DNA of 64,000 nucleotides, from contig NZ_BMKC01000002.1 in the NCBI RefSeq assembly GCF_014643775.1, positions 310,001 through 374,000 of the forward strand, read 5' to 3'. The notes beneath the pieces were generated by a model. It saw only the letters and a list, made by a program, of their open reading frames with translations, was not told where the DNA came from and ran no database searches. The translations under genes were made by a program, and so were the position numbers. Positions 24,344-33,549 of this stretch are shown here, one piece after another (the stretch's first letter is position 1; every line of letters starts with the position of its first letter). Source of the stretch: Arenimonas soli. Its GTDB lineage: Bacteria; Pseudomonadota; Gammaproteobacteria; Xanthomonadales; Xanthomonadaceae.

Positions 24344-27226
24344 TCAGACCTTGGCGCCGCCCGCGTCGGTCGCAACCCGGTTGCGGCCGGCGCGTTTTGC
24401 TTCGTAGAGGGCCGCGTCGGCGCGGCGCAGCAGGCTGTCGGGTTCGGACTGCACGTCGGGAACCATGCCCGCCACGCCGATGCTGACCGTCATGCCGGCA
24501 TCGCTTGAAGCGATGGCGGCGCGGATCGACTCGGCGCGGCGCGTGGCTTCCTCGGCATGCACGCCCGGCAACAGCAGGGCGAATTCCTCGCCGCCGTAGC
24601 GCGACAGCAGTTCGCGCTGGGGATCGTGCTGCGTAGCCAGGCGCTGGGCTATTCCGCGCAGCTGCACGTCGCCCTCCAAGTGTCCGTGGGCGTCGTTGTA
24701 GGCCTTGAAGTGGTCGACGTCGATCATGAGCACGCTCAGCGACCGGCGCTGGTCCAGGCAGCGATACCACTCGCGGCGCAGGCCGTTCTCGAGGGCGCGG
24801 CGGTTCGCCACGCCGGTCAGCGCATCTTCGGTGGCCAGTTCCGCCAGCCTGCGGTTGGCATCTTCGAGCTCATGCGTGCGCTCGGCGATGCGCGCCTCGA
24901 GGCGGCGGTTGGCTTCAAGGAAGCGCTCGGTGCGCAGCCGCACCAGCCAAAGCGCCACGGTGACGGCCAGCCCCAGCACCACCAGGCCACCGAGCGCCTG
25001 CACCCACCACTGCTGGTACCAGAAGGGAAGCACGCGGAACCGGTAGGTCATCGCCGCTGGCTGGCGGCCAGTGCCGGTGCGCGCCTGCACTTCCAGCGCG
25101 TAGTCACCGGGCGGCAGTGAACGAATGAACAGGTCGCGGTCGGCCCAGTCGCTCCAGTCCGGGGTAACGCCATGCAGGAGGTAGCGGAACTCGGCGCCAC
25201 TTTCCATGCTGACCATGGCGAAACGCAGGCTCAGGCTGTAGCCGGGGGGCAGCCGCACCGGCTCGGCGCCGTTGTTGCGCGTCGGCAGCACGCGGGTTTC
25301 ACCGGCTTCGTTGTGGGCAACCACCGACTCCATGCCCAGCTGCAGCGGCTGCAGCTCGCTGCGCGACTCTTCCGGGTCGAACTGCAGCAGGCCGGTCCAG
25401 GTGGCGATGCGCAGCACGCCGTCCTGCCCGTAACGCACGGACGAGTAGCCCGCCATGCCGCGGCCGCCCGGATACAGCGGCTGCCACTGTGTTTCGCCCT
25501 TGGGGCGGTGCCACAGTTCGCGCGTGGTGTAGGCGTAGTCGCCCAGTGGCGTCTGTTCGACGTACATCTCGTGCGGGCGCGCGACCAGGGTGATGGGCGG
25601 GGCCTTGTCGGGCACGAAGCGGTCGCCCTCGAGCCGGAAGCCGACGTCGCCGCTGGTGGCATGGATCCGTTCTTCGAAACGATAGACGCTGGTGCCGAAC
25701 TGCGGGCTTACCGCCAGGCCGCGGCTGTCGTCGTAGACCTCGCGCGAGGTGATTTCGCCGGTTTCCGTATTGACGGTCCAGCGCTGCACGGGGCCACGCG
25801 AATCACCGATCCACAGTTCGCCGGCGGCGTCACCCTCTTCGACGCCGTAGATGCTGATGTCGCCGAGCGAAAAGCGCGGGCCTTCCTGCCAGCGGCCGTC
25901 CCGGTGGTGCACCAGGACCACGTCCGGCCCGCTCAGGCCGTAGACAAGGTTCGGGTCATGGCGCGATGGCATCAGCGCGAACACGCCATGGTTCGGGTGT
26001 TCATGCATTCGCCGCGGCGCCTCGTCGCCCGGACCCAGGGCCAGCAGGCCTTCGCGCACGCCGATCAGCAGCTCGCCCTGGGCCGAATGCAGGGCGTAGG
26101 CCTCGTAGTCGGTCCAGGGCAGGCGTTCTGCGTGCGGCTGGCCATCGTCACTGGGCCGCATGCGCTGGATGCCCTGGCTGGTAGCCAGCCACAGCGCGCC
26201 GTCGTGCCACTCGAAATCCGTGGGGTTGCCGGCGATGCCCTGGTCTTCGCCCAGGTGGGTCCACGGCGAGGGCAGGGTAAGGCGCTTGAGTTCGTTTTCG
26301 GTGGCGAGCCAGAGCCCGCTTTCTTGGTCGACGGCCATCCCGAGGATGCCGTAGGTGCCCAGGTCCAGGTTCTGGCGGATGCGCAGCTGTGCGTCGAAGC
26401 GCAGCAGGCTGCCGTCCAGGGTGCCGACCACCAGGGAGCCATCGGACAAACCCAGCACGGTGTAGGCGCGGACGCCGGCCAGCAGGTCGCTGGCCGGGCC
26501 CGGCAGCCGCGAGACGCCGCGGTCGTCGGCGCGGTAGAAGCCGTCGTTGGTGACCAGCAACAGATGGTCTTCGCGCTCGACGATGCCCGGGAGCGGTATG
26601 TCCGCCAGGGCTTCGCCGCCGGGCGCAAGCACGAGTTTGCCGTCCTCGAAGCGCACCAGCCCCTGCCCCTGCACGCGCGCCAGCATCCTGCCGCCGACCC
26701 AGTAGAAGCTGCGCGCCGATTCCGGCAGCGGCCACTGCCGCGCTTTCTTGCCGTCGTCAGGCAAGAGGATCAGGCGTTTTTCGGTGCGGAAGTAGACACC
26801 CTCGGGCGTGGATATCGCCTGGAAGACGAAGCCCAGGTGACGCTGGTCGCCGGTGAGTCCCGCGGCATCGAGCAGTTCTTCGTAGGCCACGCCGCCTTCA
26901 CCGTCCGGCGCCAGACGACCGAACGTGTCGTAGCCGCCGACGTAGACCAGTCCGTCATTGCCGATGGCCAGGGCGTGCGCGGCCGATCGCGCCGGCAGCA
27001 TCGTCAGGCGCCAGTCGATGCCGTTGAAGCGCAGTACGCCATCCTGGTTGCCGGCATACAGTTCGCCGCCTGGCGACGTCGCCAGGGCCATGTGGCCGGG
27101 TTTGACGCGGGTGTGTTCCGAGCCGTAGCTGCGCGACAGCGGTGCGCCCGGAACCGTTTCGGCCAGCGAAAGCACCGGACCGGCCAGCAGGCCCAGCAGG
27201 AGAAGCAGCGGCAGATACGGGCGCAT
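24344..27226 (-). CDS. Two-component-propeller sensor diguanylate cyclase
   Basis: 960 residues from the ATG at 27226, where a signal peptide begins ([23 protein letters not shown]). The periplasmic region (to about residue 720) holds beta-propeller repeats with segments such as [15 protein letters not shown] and [12 protein letters not shown], followed by a Y_Y_Y domain ([20 protein letters not shown]). One membrane helix ([23 protein letters not shown]) and a coiled coil lead to a GGDEF domain with [13 protein letters not shown]. The RxxD inhibitory site is absent, unlike in the two other cyclases here, so it may lack feedback inhibition. CATAAT six bases before the ATG suggests a leaderless transcript. 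Confidence 0.88.
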   Translation of the reverse strand: MRPYLPLLLLLGLLAGPVLSLAETVPGAPLSRSYGSEHTRVKPGHMALATSPGGELYAGNQDGVLRFNGIDWRLTMLPARSAAHALAIGNDGLVYVGGYDTFGRLAPDGEGGVAYEELLDAAGLTGDQRHLGFVFQAISTPEGVYFRTEKRLILLPDDGKKARQWPLPESARSFYWVGGRMLARVQGQGLVRFEDGKLVLAPGGEALADIPLPGIVEREDHLLLVTNDGFYRADDRGVSRLPGPASDLLAGVRAYTVLGLSDGSLVVGTLDGSLLRFDAQLRIRQNLDLGTYGILGMAVDQESGLWLATENELKRLTLPSPWTHLGEDQGIAGNPTDFEWHDGALWLATSQGIQRMRPSDDGQPHAERLPWTDYEAYALHSAQGELLIGVREGLLALGPGDEAPRRMHEHPNHGVFALMPSRHDPNLVYGLSGPDVVLVHHRDGRWQEGPRFSLGDISIYGVEEGDAAGELWIGDSRGPVQRWTVNTETGEITSREVYDDSRGLAVSPQFGTSVYRFEERIHATSGDVGFRLEGDRFVPDKAPPITLVARPHEMYVEQTPLGDYAYTTRELWHRPKGETQWQPLYPGGRGMAGYSSVRYGQDGVLRIATWTGLLQFDPEESRSELQPLQLGMESVVAHNEAGETRVLPTRNNGAEPVRLPPGYSLSLRFAMVSMESGAEFRYLLHGVTPDWSDWADRDLFIRSLPPGDYALEVQARTGTGRQPAAMTYRFRVLPFWYQQWWVQALGGLVVLGLAVTVALWLVRLRTERFLEANRRLEARIAERTHELEDANRRLAELATEDALTGVANRRALENGLRREWYRCLDQRRSLSVLMIDVDHFKAYNDAHGHLEGDVQLRGIAQRLATQHDPQRELLSRYGGEEFALLLPGVHAEEATRRAESIRAAIASSDAGMTVSIGVAGMVPDVQSEPDSLLRRADAALYEAKRAGRNRVATDAGGAKV

Positions 27227-27232
27227 GGGCGG

Positions 27233-27238
27233 ATTATG
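27233..27238 (-). promoter_or_regulatory. Probable -10 element giving a leaderless mRNA
   Basis: CATAAT (5 of 6) is followed by six bases and then the ATG of the propeller-GGDEF gene. This is the same geometry as upstream of rlmI and rluE. No ribosome-binding site and no clear -35 element are visible. Confidence 0.4.
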
Positions 27239-27320
27239 GCGGAAACCGGGCGCCCGAAAGCGCGAATTCCTCCCCTTTTCCGGCTTTCCGGCCCGGGGGC
27301 CGCAGGGTAGGCTTGCCGCC

Positions 27321-28073
27321 ATGACCGTACTGAGCGTCAACGTCAACAAGATCGCCGTGCTCCGCAACTCGCGCGGTGGCGACGAACCCCGGGTCACCGA
27401 CGCCGCCGAGGCCGCGCTGCGGGCCGGCGCCGGGGGCATCACCGTGCATCCGCGACCGGACCAGCGCCATATCCGGCCCGGGGACGTGCGTGACCTGGCC
27501 CGCCTGGTCGCCGGCCGCGGCGAGTTCAATATCGAGGGCAATCCGTTTGCCCCGGCCCGCGGGGACTACCCCGGCCTGCTGGCCCTGGTCCGGGAGACCC
27601 GCCCGCAGCAGGCCACCCTGGTGCCCGACGGCGACGGGCAGATCACCTCCGACCATGGGTTCGACCTGGCCCGGGACGCGGGCCGCCTGCGCCCGCTGGT
27701 GGCCGAACTCAAGGCCTGCGGGGCGCGGGTGTCGCTGTTCATGGACGCGGGCGCGCCGGACATGGCCCGGGCCGCCGAGCTGGGTGCCGACCGGATCGAG
27801 CTCTACACCGGGCCTTATGCCCAGGCATTCGCCGCCGGCGACCCGGCCGCGGCGCTGGACCTGTGCCGGCGCAGTGCGAGGGACGCCCAGGCCGCGGGGC
27901 TGGGCGTCAATGCAGGCCACGACCTCAGCCAGTCCAACCTGGGGGCCTTCCTGCGCGGCGTGCCCGGCGTGCTGGAGGTTTCGATCGGGCACGCGCTGGT
28001 CGGCGAGGCCCTGTACGCGGGCCTGGAGCCGACCGTGCGCGCCTACCTGGCGCTCATCGCCGCGGCCCGCTGA
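27321..28073 (+). CDS. pdxJ: Pyridoxine 5'-phosphate synthase
   Basis: 250 residues. It condenses 1-deoxy-D-xylulose 5-phosphate with 3-amino-1-hydroxyacetone phosphate to form pyridoxine 5'-phosphate. Family blocks are intact: the N-terminal [56 protein letters not shown] and the phosphate-binding [15 protein letters not shown]. The gene converges on the third exbD gene. No ribosome-binding site is evident. TAGGCT seven bases before the ATG may again mean a very short leader. Confidence 0.95.
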   Translation: MTVLSVNVNKIAVLRNSRGGDEPRVTDAAEAALRAGAGGITVHPRPDQRHIRPGDVRDLARLVAGRGEFNIEGNPFAPARGDYPGLLALVRETRPQQATLVPDGDGQITSDHGFDLARDAGRLRPLVAELKACGARVSLFMDAGAPDMARAAELGADRIELYTGPYAQAFAAGDPAAALDLCRRSARDAQAAGLGVNAGHDLSQSNLGAFLRGVPGVLEVSIGHALVGEALYAGLEPTVRAYLALIAAAR

Positions 28074-28079
28074 GGCGGC

Positions 28080-28472
28080 TCAGTCCAGGCTGATGTTGTG
28101 CACGCCGGCGCGGTTCGCGGCGGCCAGGGCGGTGGTCGCGGACTGGTAGTCGGCGTCGGGGTGCACGGCCAGCTTGAGCACGAAGCCGGGTTGGTCTCGC
28201 CGCTGGCCTTCCAGCAGGGCCTGGAGCTGGGCCGGTGCCACGGCCTGGCCAGCGAGCCGGAATACGTCGCCCGGGGCGACTTCAAGCAACACGATCGCCG
28301 GCGGCTGGGGCGGTGGCGGCGTGCGCTGGGGCAGGGTCAGGTCCATGCGGTGGTCGAGCAGGGGTGCGGTGACCATGAAGATCACCAGCAGAACCAGCAT
28401 CACGTCCACCAGCGGCGTGATGTTGATCTCGGCCATGGAACCCCTATCGGAACGGACGTCGGCGAAAGCCAT
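28080..28472 (-). CDS. ExbD/TolR-family protein (third copy)
   Basis: 130 residues. One membrane helix (about 19-40) carries the essential aspartate in [24 protein letters not shown] periplasmic domain follows. It lies on the same strand as exbB and two other exbD genes, but behind a strong terminator. Its own ribosome-binding site (GGGGGAG) precedes the ATG. It is the most divergent of the three copies. It could form an alternative ExbB/ExbD motor or serve another transporter. Confidence 0.9.
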   Translation of the reverse strand: MAFADVRSDRGSMAEINITPLVDVMLVLLVIFMVTAPLLDHRMDLTLPQRTPPPPQPPAIVLLEVAPGDVFRLAGQAVAPAQLQALLEGQRRDQPGFVLKLAVHPDADYQSATTALAAANRAGVHNISLD

Positions 28473-28565
28473 GGTGTTCTCCCCCGGTGGACTGCCTTCA
28501 CCAGATACGCCGCGTCGGCGGTGGGCACAAGCCGCTGGCCTGGGCTTGTTCGGGAAGGATTCAGC

Positions 28566-28593
28566 AAAAAAAACGCCGCCCGGAGGCGGCGTT
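28566..28593 (-). terminator. Rho-independent terminator between the second and third exbD
   Basis: On the minus strand a perfect 9-bp stem AACGCCGCC/GGCGGCGTT with a TCCG (UNCG-type) tetraloop is followed by eight T residues. It should end the TPR-tonB-exbB-exbD-exbD transcript before the third exbD gene. Confidence 0.88.
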
Positions 28594-28622
28594 GCTGCAG
28601 GGTGCGGGAAGCGCGGCCTCGA

Positions 28623-29051
28623 TCAGGCGCCGGGTTCCACGAAAGCGATCTTTGCCATCCCGGCGTTCTTGGTGCGGGAAAGCACCTTCGCCAGGGTTTC
28701 ATACTGGGCTTCCATATCCGTCTGGATTTCGACGGTGGGCTGCCGGGTCACGTCGGCGCCGGCACGCTCGGCCTCGACCTCAAGGGCCGCCTGGAGCGTG
28801 GACAGCGGGATCGGCGTGTTGTTCCAGGTGACCGTGCCACCCGCCTCGATGCGCAGGCGGATCGGCTCGGGCGGATCCTTCGGCGGCGGCGGCGGGTTGG
28901 ACGTGCGCTGCGGAAGGTCGACCTGGATCTGGTAGGAGAGGGCCGGGGCCGTCACCATGAAGATGATCAGCAGCACCAGCATCACGTCCACGAGGGGCGT
29001 GACGTTGATGTCGGCCATCGGGCCAGCGCCGGAATTCGAGGCAAATGCCAT
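28623..29051 (-). CDS. exbD2: ExbD biopolymer transport protein (second copy)
   Basis: 142 residues with a single membrane helix. The ion-path aspartate sits in [21 protein letters not shown] near residue 22. The periplasmic domain continues from about residue 45. It shares a nearly identical N-terminus with the copy just upstream, which indicates tandem duplication. With ExbB it forms the proton-driven motor that powers TonB. GAGGAC precedes the ATG. In Xanthomonas, a second ExbD is known to be encoded beside the first. Confidence 0.93.
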   Translation of the reverse strand: MAFASNSGAGPMADINVTPLVDVMLVLLIIFMVTAPALSYQIQVDLPQRTSNPPPPPKDPPEPIRLRIEAGGTVTWNNTPIPLSTLQAALEVEAERAGADVTRQPTVEIQTDMEAQYETLAKVLSRTKNAGMAKIAFVEPGA

Positions 29052-29063
29052 GGTCTGTCGTCC

Positions 29064-29477
29064 TCAGCGCTCAGGGGTGGAAACGAAGCCCACCTTGCGG
29101 ATACCCGCACGGCGGACGTCGGAAACCACTTCGTGGATGACGGAGTACTTGGTGATGTTGTCCGAGCGGATGTCGACCTGCGGCTGCGGGGTCTTCTGGG
29201 CCAGCACGGCGAGGCGGGCGTCGAGCACGTCGCTCGAGACTTCCTCGTCGTTCCAGTAGACCTTGCCGTCCGCCGTCACCGCGAGGGTGATCGGCGGCTG
29301 GTCGATTTCCGGCTTCTCTTCCAGGGTTGCCTGGGGCAGCTCCACCTTCACCTTGTGGGACATCAGGGGCGCCGTGATCATGAAGATGATCAGCAGGACC
29401 AGCATCACGTCCACGAGGGGCGTGACGTTGATGTCGGCCATCGGGCCGCCACCGCCGGAGTTGGATGAAAATGCCAT
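29064..29477 (-). CDS. exbD1: ExbD biopolymer transport protein (first copy)
   Basis: 137 residues. It has the same plan as the neighbouring copy: an N-terminal [20 protein letters not shown] segment, one membrane helix and a periplasmic peptidoglycan- or TonB-contacting domain. It lies 28 bases after exbB and 12 bases before the next exbD. Its partner is ExbB. The pair energises TonB-dependent outer-membrane transport of siderophores, vitamins or sugars. Confidence 0.94.
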   Translation of the reverse strand: MAFSSNSGGGGPMADINVTPLVDVMLVLLIIFMITAPLMSHKVKVELPQATLEEKPEIDQPPITLAVTADGKVYWNDEEVSSDVLDARLAVLAQKTPQPQVDIRSDNITKYSVIHEVVSDVRRAGIRKVGFVSTPER

Positions 29478-29505
29478 GCCTGCGACTCCTGGTTAGACGT
29501 TCGAC

Positions 29506-30288
29506 TTAGCGCTTGGCCGGGACTTCGCCGACGCGCGAGCCGGTGGCGAAGAAGTCGTGCAGGTCGTGGGCGAAGGTGTCGAACTTGGCGTAGGTGTTGC
29601 GATTCGCGCGGTTGAAGGCGTTGTAGGCCAGCACCGCCGGGATCGCGACGAACAGACCGATGGCGGTCATGATCAGCGCCTCGCCGACCGGGCCCGCGAC
29701 CGCGTCGATGGACGCCTGGCCGGTGGCACCGATGCGGATCAGGGCGCCGTAGATGCCCCACACCGTACCGAGCAGACCCACGAACGGCGCGGTCGCACCG
29801 ACGGTGGCCAGCCAGGTCATGCCGTTCTCGAGCTTGGCGCTCTCACGGGTGACGGCCTGGCGCAGCGCGCGGTCGATGAACTCCGAGCGGTTCAGGGCGT
29901 CGACCAGGCGGCTGCCTTCGTGACGCTGGTGGTGGGCGGCGGCCTGGGCGCAGTCCAGGGCGATCTTGGAGAACGGCTCGTTGGCCGGCTGTTCTTCCAT
30001 GAAGCGGATCGCGTCCTGGGCGTTCGGGGTTTCCCAGAAGGTACGCACGACGGTGTCGGCGCGCTTGGAGATGACCGCGTTCTTGATGGCGTTGACGATG
30101 GTGTACCACCACGAGCCGAACGACATCACGATGAGCATGATGAGGACGACCCACTGAACGAAGAATTCTGCCGGGTTGGCCATGAGCTCGGCCATCATGT
30201 GACCGAAGCCCATCTTCGACAGGGCGGAAGCGTTGTCGGCGGCGCCGCCAGCGGCGGTTGCGACCGTGAGGAGGATTTCCTGCAGCAT
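29506..30288 (-). CDS. exbB: ExbB/TolQ/MotA-family proton channel protein
   Basis: 260 residues with three membrane helices (about 42-62, 157-180 and 193-215). The conserved channel part reads GMTWLATVGATAPFVGLLGTVWGIYGAL, then GPVGEALIMTAIGLFVAIPAVLAYN. It assembles as a pentamer around ExbD in the inner membrane. It lies 52 bases downstream of tonB in the same operon. Confidence 0.95.
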   Translation of the reverse strand: MLQEILLTVATAAGGAADNASALSKMGFGHMMAELMANPAEFFVQWVVLIMLIVMSFGSWWYTIVNAIKNAVISKRADTVVRTFWETPNAQDAIRFMEEQPANEPFSKIALDCAQAAAHHQRHEGSRLVDALNRSEFIDRALRQAVTRESAKLENGMTWLATVGATAPFVGLLGTVWGIYGALIRIGATGQASIDAVAGPVGEALIMTAIGLFVAIPAVLAYNAFNRANRNTYAKFDTFAHDLHDFFATGSRVGEVPAKR

Positions 30289-30340
30289 AAGGAGTGCCTT
30301 TCTTTAAGTGGTTTGACCGTTTACGTGGGTACTGCTGGCG

Positions 30341-31006
30341 TTACCGCGGAGGCGTGAACTTGACCGGGACGAGAACCGCGCCGCCGACCCTCTGGCCGTT
30401 GCGCAGTCCCGGGTTGAACTTCCACCGACGCGCGGCATCCATGGCCGAGCGGTCGAGGTTGCGATTGCGGCTGGAGCGCTCGACGGCGACGTCGAGCACG
30501 TTGCCGGCGGCGTCGATGGTGACGCGCAAGATGACGGTACCGCCTACACCATCGCGGGCTTCCTTGGCCGGATAGCGCGGCTGGTAGAGCGAACGGCCCG
30601 AGATGTCTTCGGAAGGCGCGTAGTCGGCAGGCGGGGCCGGCGGCGACGGCGGAGCCGGCGGCGGGGCCTCGATGTCGATCGGGCTCGGGTCGTCGAACAC
30701 CACCGGCGGCTCTTCAGGCGGCGGCGGGATCGGCGTCGGCTTGGGCTGCTGGATGATCTTCTGGACCACCTTGGGCGGCTCCGGCGGCGGCGGCGGCGGC
30801 GGCGGGGGCGGCGGCGGCGGTTCGATGAAGGACACCTGGGTCACCTCTTCCGCGGCCTTCTGGACCGAGGGCGGGTTGACCGGCGCCATCATGAACATGA
30901 ACGCGATCGCGTGCAGCGCGATTGCGAATGCATTGCCACCGACGCGTGCCCAGCTAAGGCCCTGCGGAGGGGTGTCGTACCTGTTGTAGTAGTTCTTGTC
31001 CGTCAT
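30341..31006 (-). CDS. tonB: TonB energy transducer
   Basis: 221 residues. The N-terminal signal-anchor helix (about 27-43) is unusually preceded by a 20-residue hydrophilic segment. A thirteen-proline run is followed by PEPPKVV- and PIPPPPEEPP-type spacer to about residue 130. The C-terminal TonB domain (YQPRYPAKEARDGVGGTVILRV to the end) closes with KFNPGLRNGQRVGGAVLVPVKF. It spans the periplasm to couple the ExbBD motor to outer-membrane receptors. A separate promoter and a hairpin lie upstream, between it and the TPR gene. Confidence 0.95.
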   Translation of the reverse strand: MTDKNYYNRYDTPPQGLSWARVGGNAFAIALHAIAFMFMMAPVNPPSVQKAAEEVTQVSFIEPPPPPPPPPPPPPEPPKVVQKIIQQPKPTPIPPPPEEPPVVFDDPSPIDIEAPPPAPPSPPAPPADYAPSEDISGRSLYQPRYPAKEARDGVGGTVILRVTIDAAGNVLDVAVERSSRNRNLDRSAMDAARRWKFNPGLRNGQRVGGAVLVPVKFTPPR

Positions 31007-31053
31007 ACGTTCGGCGGCTCGAGCTCTCGTTCGGTCGGCGTCAGGTGCCGTGG

Positions 31054-31072
31054 CCCGCCGGACACCGGCGGG
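31054..31072 (-). other. Hairpin in the tonB leader
   Basis: CCCGCCGG and CCGGCGGG form a perfect 8-bp stem with a three-base loop in the gap between the TPR gene and tonB. No T run follows on the minus strand. It may stabilise or partly end the mRNA rather than act as a strong terminator. Confidence 0.4.
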
Positions 31073-31082
31073 AACTTGTTAG

Positions 31083-31110
31083 CTTATACCACGGGGAATC
31101 GGTTTACCAA
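31083..31110 (-). promoter_or_regulatory. Extended -10 promoter for tonB
   Basis: On the minus strand TTGGTA (31105-31110) is separated by 16 bases from TATAAG (31083-31088). TG at the extended -10 position strengthens it. It would let tonB-exbB-exbD be expressed without the TPR gene. Confidence 0.55.
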
Positions 31111-31114
31111 CCGT

Positions 31115-32383
31115 TCAACGGGAAATCTGTGCAAGGGCTTTCTGGGCCTGGTCACGGGTCGCCGGATCCTTGGCGGCCTCCGCGTAGGCCTGGCGGGCCG
31201 CGGCGAAGTTGTCCATGTAGTACTCGGAGCGGGCGATGACCATCCAGGCCTCGCCGGGCTTCTTCAGGCCCTTGTCCAGCGCCTGTCGGGCCGCCGCCTT
31301 GGCTTCTTCGTTGCGGTCCTCGTTGGTGAGGATCTGCGAAAGCGCCAGGGAGGTGTCGCCGGAGGTGTCGAGCGGCGCCGCCTTCTTGTAGGCATTCACC
31401 GCGGCGTCGATCTGGTCGCTGAAGTACAGCGACTGCGCAAGGAAGGTATACGTGCGGGCGTCGGCCGGCAGGATGCCCTTGTCCAGGCCTTCCTGGATGA
31501 CCTTGGCGGCCTCGGCTTCCTTGCCATCCATGTTGAGGTAGATGGCGTAGAGGTTCTCGTAGTCGCGCTGCTCGGTCAGCATGCCCTTCTGGCGGGCGCT
31601 GTCGAGCAGGGCCGCGGCCTTTTCAGAGTTGCCGGTCTGGGCGTACAGCGAAGCCAGGTTGAGCAGGGTGCGCTTGTCGTCAGGGCTCTTGGCCTGCAGC
31701 TGCTCGGCCAGGGCGACGGCGTCGCCTTCGCGGCCGAGTTCGTTGTACGAGGCCATCAGCATCTGCTGCCAGTTGTTCTCGGCGTTCCCGTCGTTGAACT
31801 CGATGGCCTTGCGGACCGCGTCGATGGTCTGCTCGAACTGGCCGGCGTTGTAATGCACGCCCGCCTTGAGGGCATAAACCTCGGGGTCCTTGGAGTTCGT
31901 CTCGGCGATCAAGCGGTCGATCAGCGCGATGGACTTGTCGGACATGTCTTCCTGGGCGTAAACCGACGCCAGGGTGTGCATGGTCGCGAAGTGGTTGTTG
32001 TTGGGCAGCGCGTTTTCCTGCAGCGCGCGCTCGAGGTACGGAATGGCGCGCGGGTAGTCGTCGATGCCCAGGGCGGCGTTGCCGGCGATCATCAGCGCGA
32101 CGGCGCGGTCGTACGACTTGGCGCGCTCGTTGGCCAGCAGCTTCTCGGCGATCGCGATCGCGCCTTCCATGTCCTCGCCGTCGTTGTAGAGGTCGAACAT
32201 CTTCTGGATGTCCTTGGCCAGGCGCGGGGTGTTCTTGGCCTCGGGCGATTCGCGGGTCGCGTCCGGATAGGCTTCTTCCGCCTTGTCCTTGCCACGCTGC
32301 GCGTGGGCGTCACCGACCGACAGCGTCGCCGCGATCAGGGCGGCGGCCAGGACATTGAGCTTGAGGGCGTTGGCAAACTTCAT
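31115..32383 (-). CDS. Periplasmic TPR-repeat protein linked to the TonB system
   Basis: 422 residues with a signal peptide ending near AHAQ (residue 29). About ten tetratricopeptide units follow, for example YPRAIPYLERALQENALP, DPEVYALKAGVHYNAGQFEQTIDAVRKAI and SLYAQTGNSEKAAALLDSA. The gene directly precedes tonB on the same strand. TPR proteins in this position, such as TtpC of Vibrio, are needed for some TonB systems. A similar stabilising role in the periplasm is inferred here from context. Confidence 0.85.
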   Translation of the reverse strand: MKFANALKLNVLAAALIAATLSVGDAHAQRGKDKAEEAYPDATRESPEAKNTPRLAKDIQKMFDLYNDGEDMEGAIAIAEKLLANERAKSYDRAVALMIAGNAALGIDDYPRAIPYLERALQENALPNNNHFATMHTLASVYAQEDMSDKSIALIDRLIAETNSKDPEVYALKAGVHYNAGQFEQTIDAVRKAIEFNDGNAENNWQQMLMASYNELGREGDAVALAEQLQAKSPDDKRTLLNLASLYAQTGNSEKAAALLDSARQKGMLTEQRDYENLYAIYLNMDGKEAEAAKVIQEGLDKGILPADARTYTFLAQSLYFSDQIDAAVNAYKKAAPLDTSGDTSLALSQILTNEDRNEEAKAAARQALDKGLKKPGEAWMVIARSEYYMDNFAAARQAYAEAAKDPATRDQAQKALAQISR

Positions 32384-32574
32384 TTGGGAACTCCTTCGCC
32401 GCCACGGTGTCCCGCGGCTGGTGGCCGGTTAGGGTAACGGGGAATGGAGCAATCACTCAAGCGGCGGGCTGTCCGGTTTTACCGTTCGCCCCCGTATAGA
32501 CTTCCCCTTTGGACCCAAGCATGCCCGCGCTTTTTGTCGATGGGCTTAAAACATCGTTAAACGCGGCGTGACGT

Positions 32575-33546
32575 TCAGCCTGTGGTCGGAAAGTTCGCGA
32601 TGGCGAAAGCAACCCGTTCGGCCGGGTCCCGGGACAGTTCGCCGCGGTCGCGCAGGGCTTCGACCTTGTGGAGCCGCGACTCCAGGCCGTTGCCGTTGGC
32701 CATCTGGATGGCCAGGCCGGGCCGGGCGTTGAGTTCGAGGATCATCGGGCCCCGGTCGCGGTCGAGCACGAAATCCACGCCCACGTAGCCCAGGCCGGAC
32801 AGCTCGTAGCAGCGCGAGGCCATCTCGAGCAGCTGCTGCCAGTGCGGGATCGGGATGTTGACGATGCTGTGTTCGGTATCGGGATGTTCGCGGATGATTT
32901 CGGTGCCCCAGACGCCACGCTTGGTGCGGCCGGTGGGCAGGTCGATGCCCACGCCGATGGCGCCCTGGTGCAGGTTGGCCTTGCCGTCGGACATGCGGGT
33001 GGGCAAGCGGATCATGGCCATCACCGGGTAACCCAGGAAGACGATGATGCGGACGTCGGGCACGCCCTTGAAGCTGACGTTGTCGAAGACCGGATCGAAC
33101 TGCACGCAGTATTCGACGATCAGGTGGTCGGGCTGGCCGCCCAGCGAAAACAGGCCCGACAGCCCGTTCGACAGGTGGTGTTCGAACTCCTCGCGGGTCA
33201 TCAGGCTGCCGCTGGCGCGCCGGTACTTGTCGCCCCGGCGGCCGCTGATGACCAGGATGCCGTCGCCGCCCGAGCCGTGCGCGGGCTTGACCACGAAACT
33301 GTCGCGGCCCTCGAGCTTCTTGTGCAGTTCGGCGATCTCGTGCTCCTCGCGCACCACCGCGTAGAGGTCGGGCACGGGCAGCCCGGCCTTTATCGCCAGC
33401 TTCTTGGTCAGCAGCTTGTCGTCCACGCGCGGGTAGAACTTGCGCGGGTTGTGCACCAGCACGTAGTGCGCGTTGCGCTGGCCGATGCCGACCAGGCCGA
33501 TCTCGCGCAGCCGACGGGCGACCTTGAAGGGGTTGAAGAAGGCCAT
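32575..33546 (-). CDS. RimK-like ATP-grasp (alpha-L-glutamate ligase-like) protein
   Basis: 323 residues. ATP-grasp features are readable: SFVVKPAHGSGGDGILVI (ATP lid), DHLIVEYCVQFDPVF, DVRIIVFLGYPVMAMIRLPT, and the metal-binding ELNARPG near residue 275. Such enzymes join an amino acid or peptide to a carboxylate with ATP. The substrate is unknown. It begins three bases after the stop of the inactive-transglutaminase membrane protein gene, its usual partner, so the two probably work together at the inner membrane. Confidence 0.85.
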   Translation of the reverse strand: MAFFNPFKVARRLREIGLVGIGQRNAHYVLVHNPRKFYPRVDDKLLTKKLAIKAGLPVPDLYAVVREEHEIAELHKKLEGRDSFVVKPAHGSGGDGILVISGRRGDKYRRASGSLMTREEFEHHLSNGLSGLFSLGGQPDHLIVEYCVQFDPVFDNVSFKGVPDVRIIVFLGYPVMAMIRLPTRMSDGKANLHQGAIGVGIDLPTGRTKRGVWGTEIIREHPDTEHSIVNIPIPHWQQLLEMASRCYELSGLGYVGVDFVLDRDRGPMILELNARPGLAIQMANGNGLESRLHKVEALRDRGELSRDPAERVAFAIANFPTTG

Positions 33547-33549
33547 GGC

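Noticed and set aside
30341-31006. Proline run of TonB as a sequencing or frameshift artefact
   Set aside because: The frame is intact on both sides and such spacers are normal in TonB.
32384-32574. Fur box or clear promoter upstream of the TPR-tonB genes
   Set aside because: No GATAATGAT-type sequence was found. TTGAGT with a poor TACCCT is the only promoter-like pair, and it is too weak to annotate.
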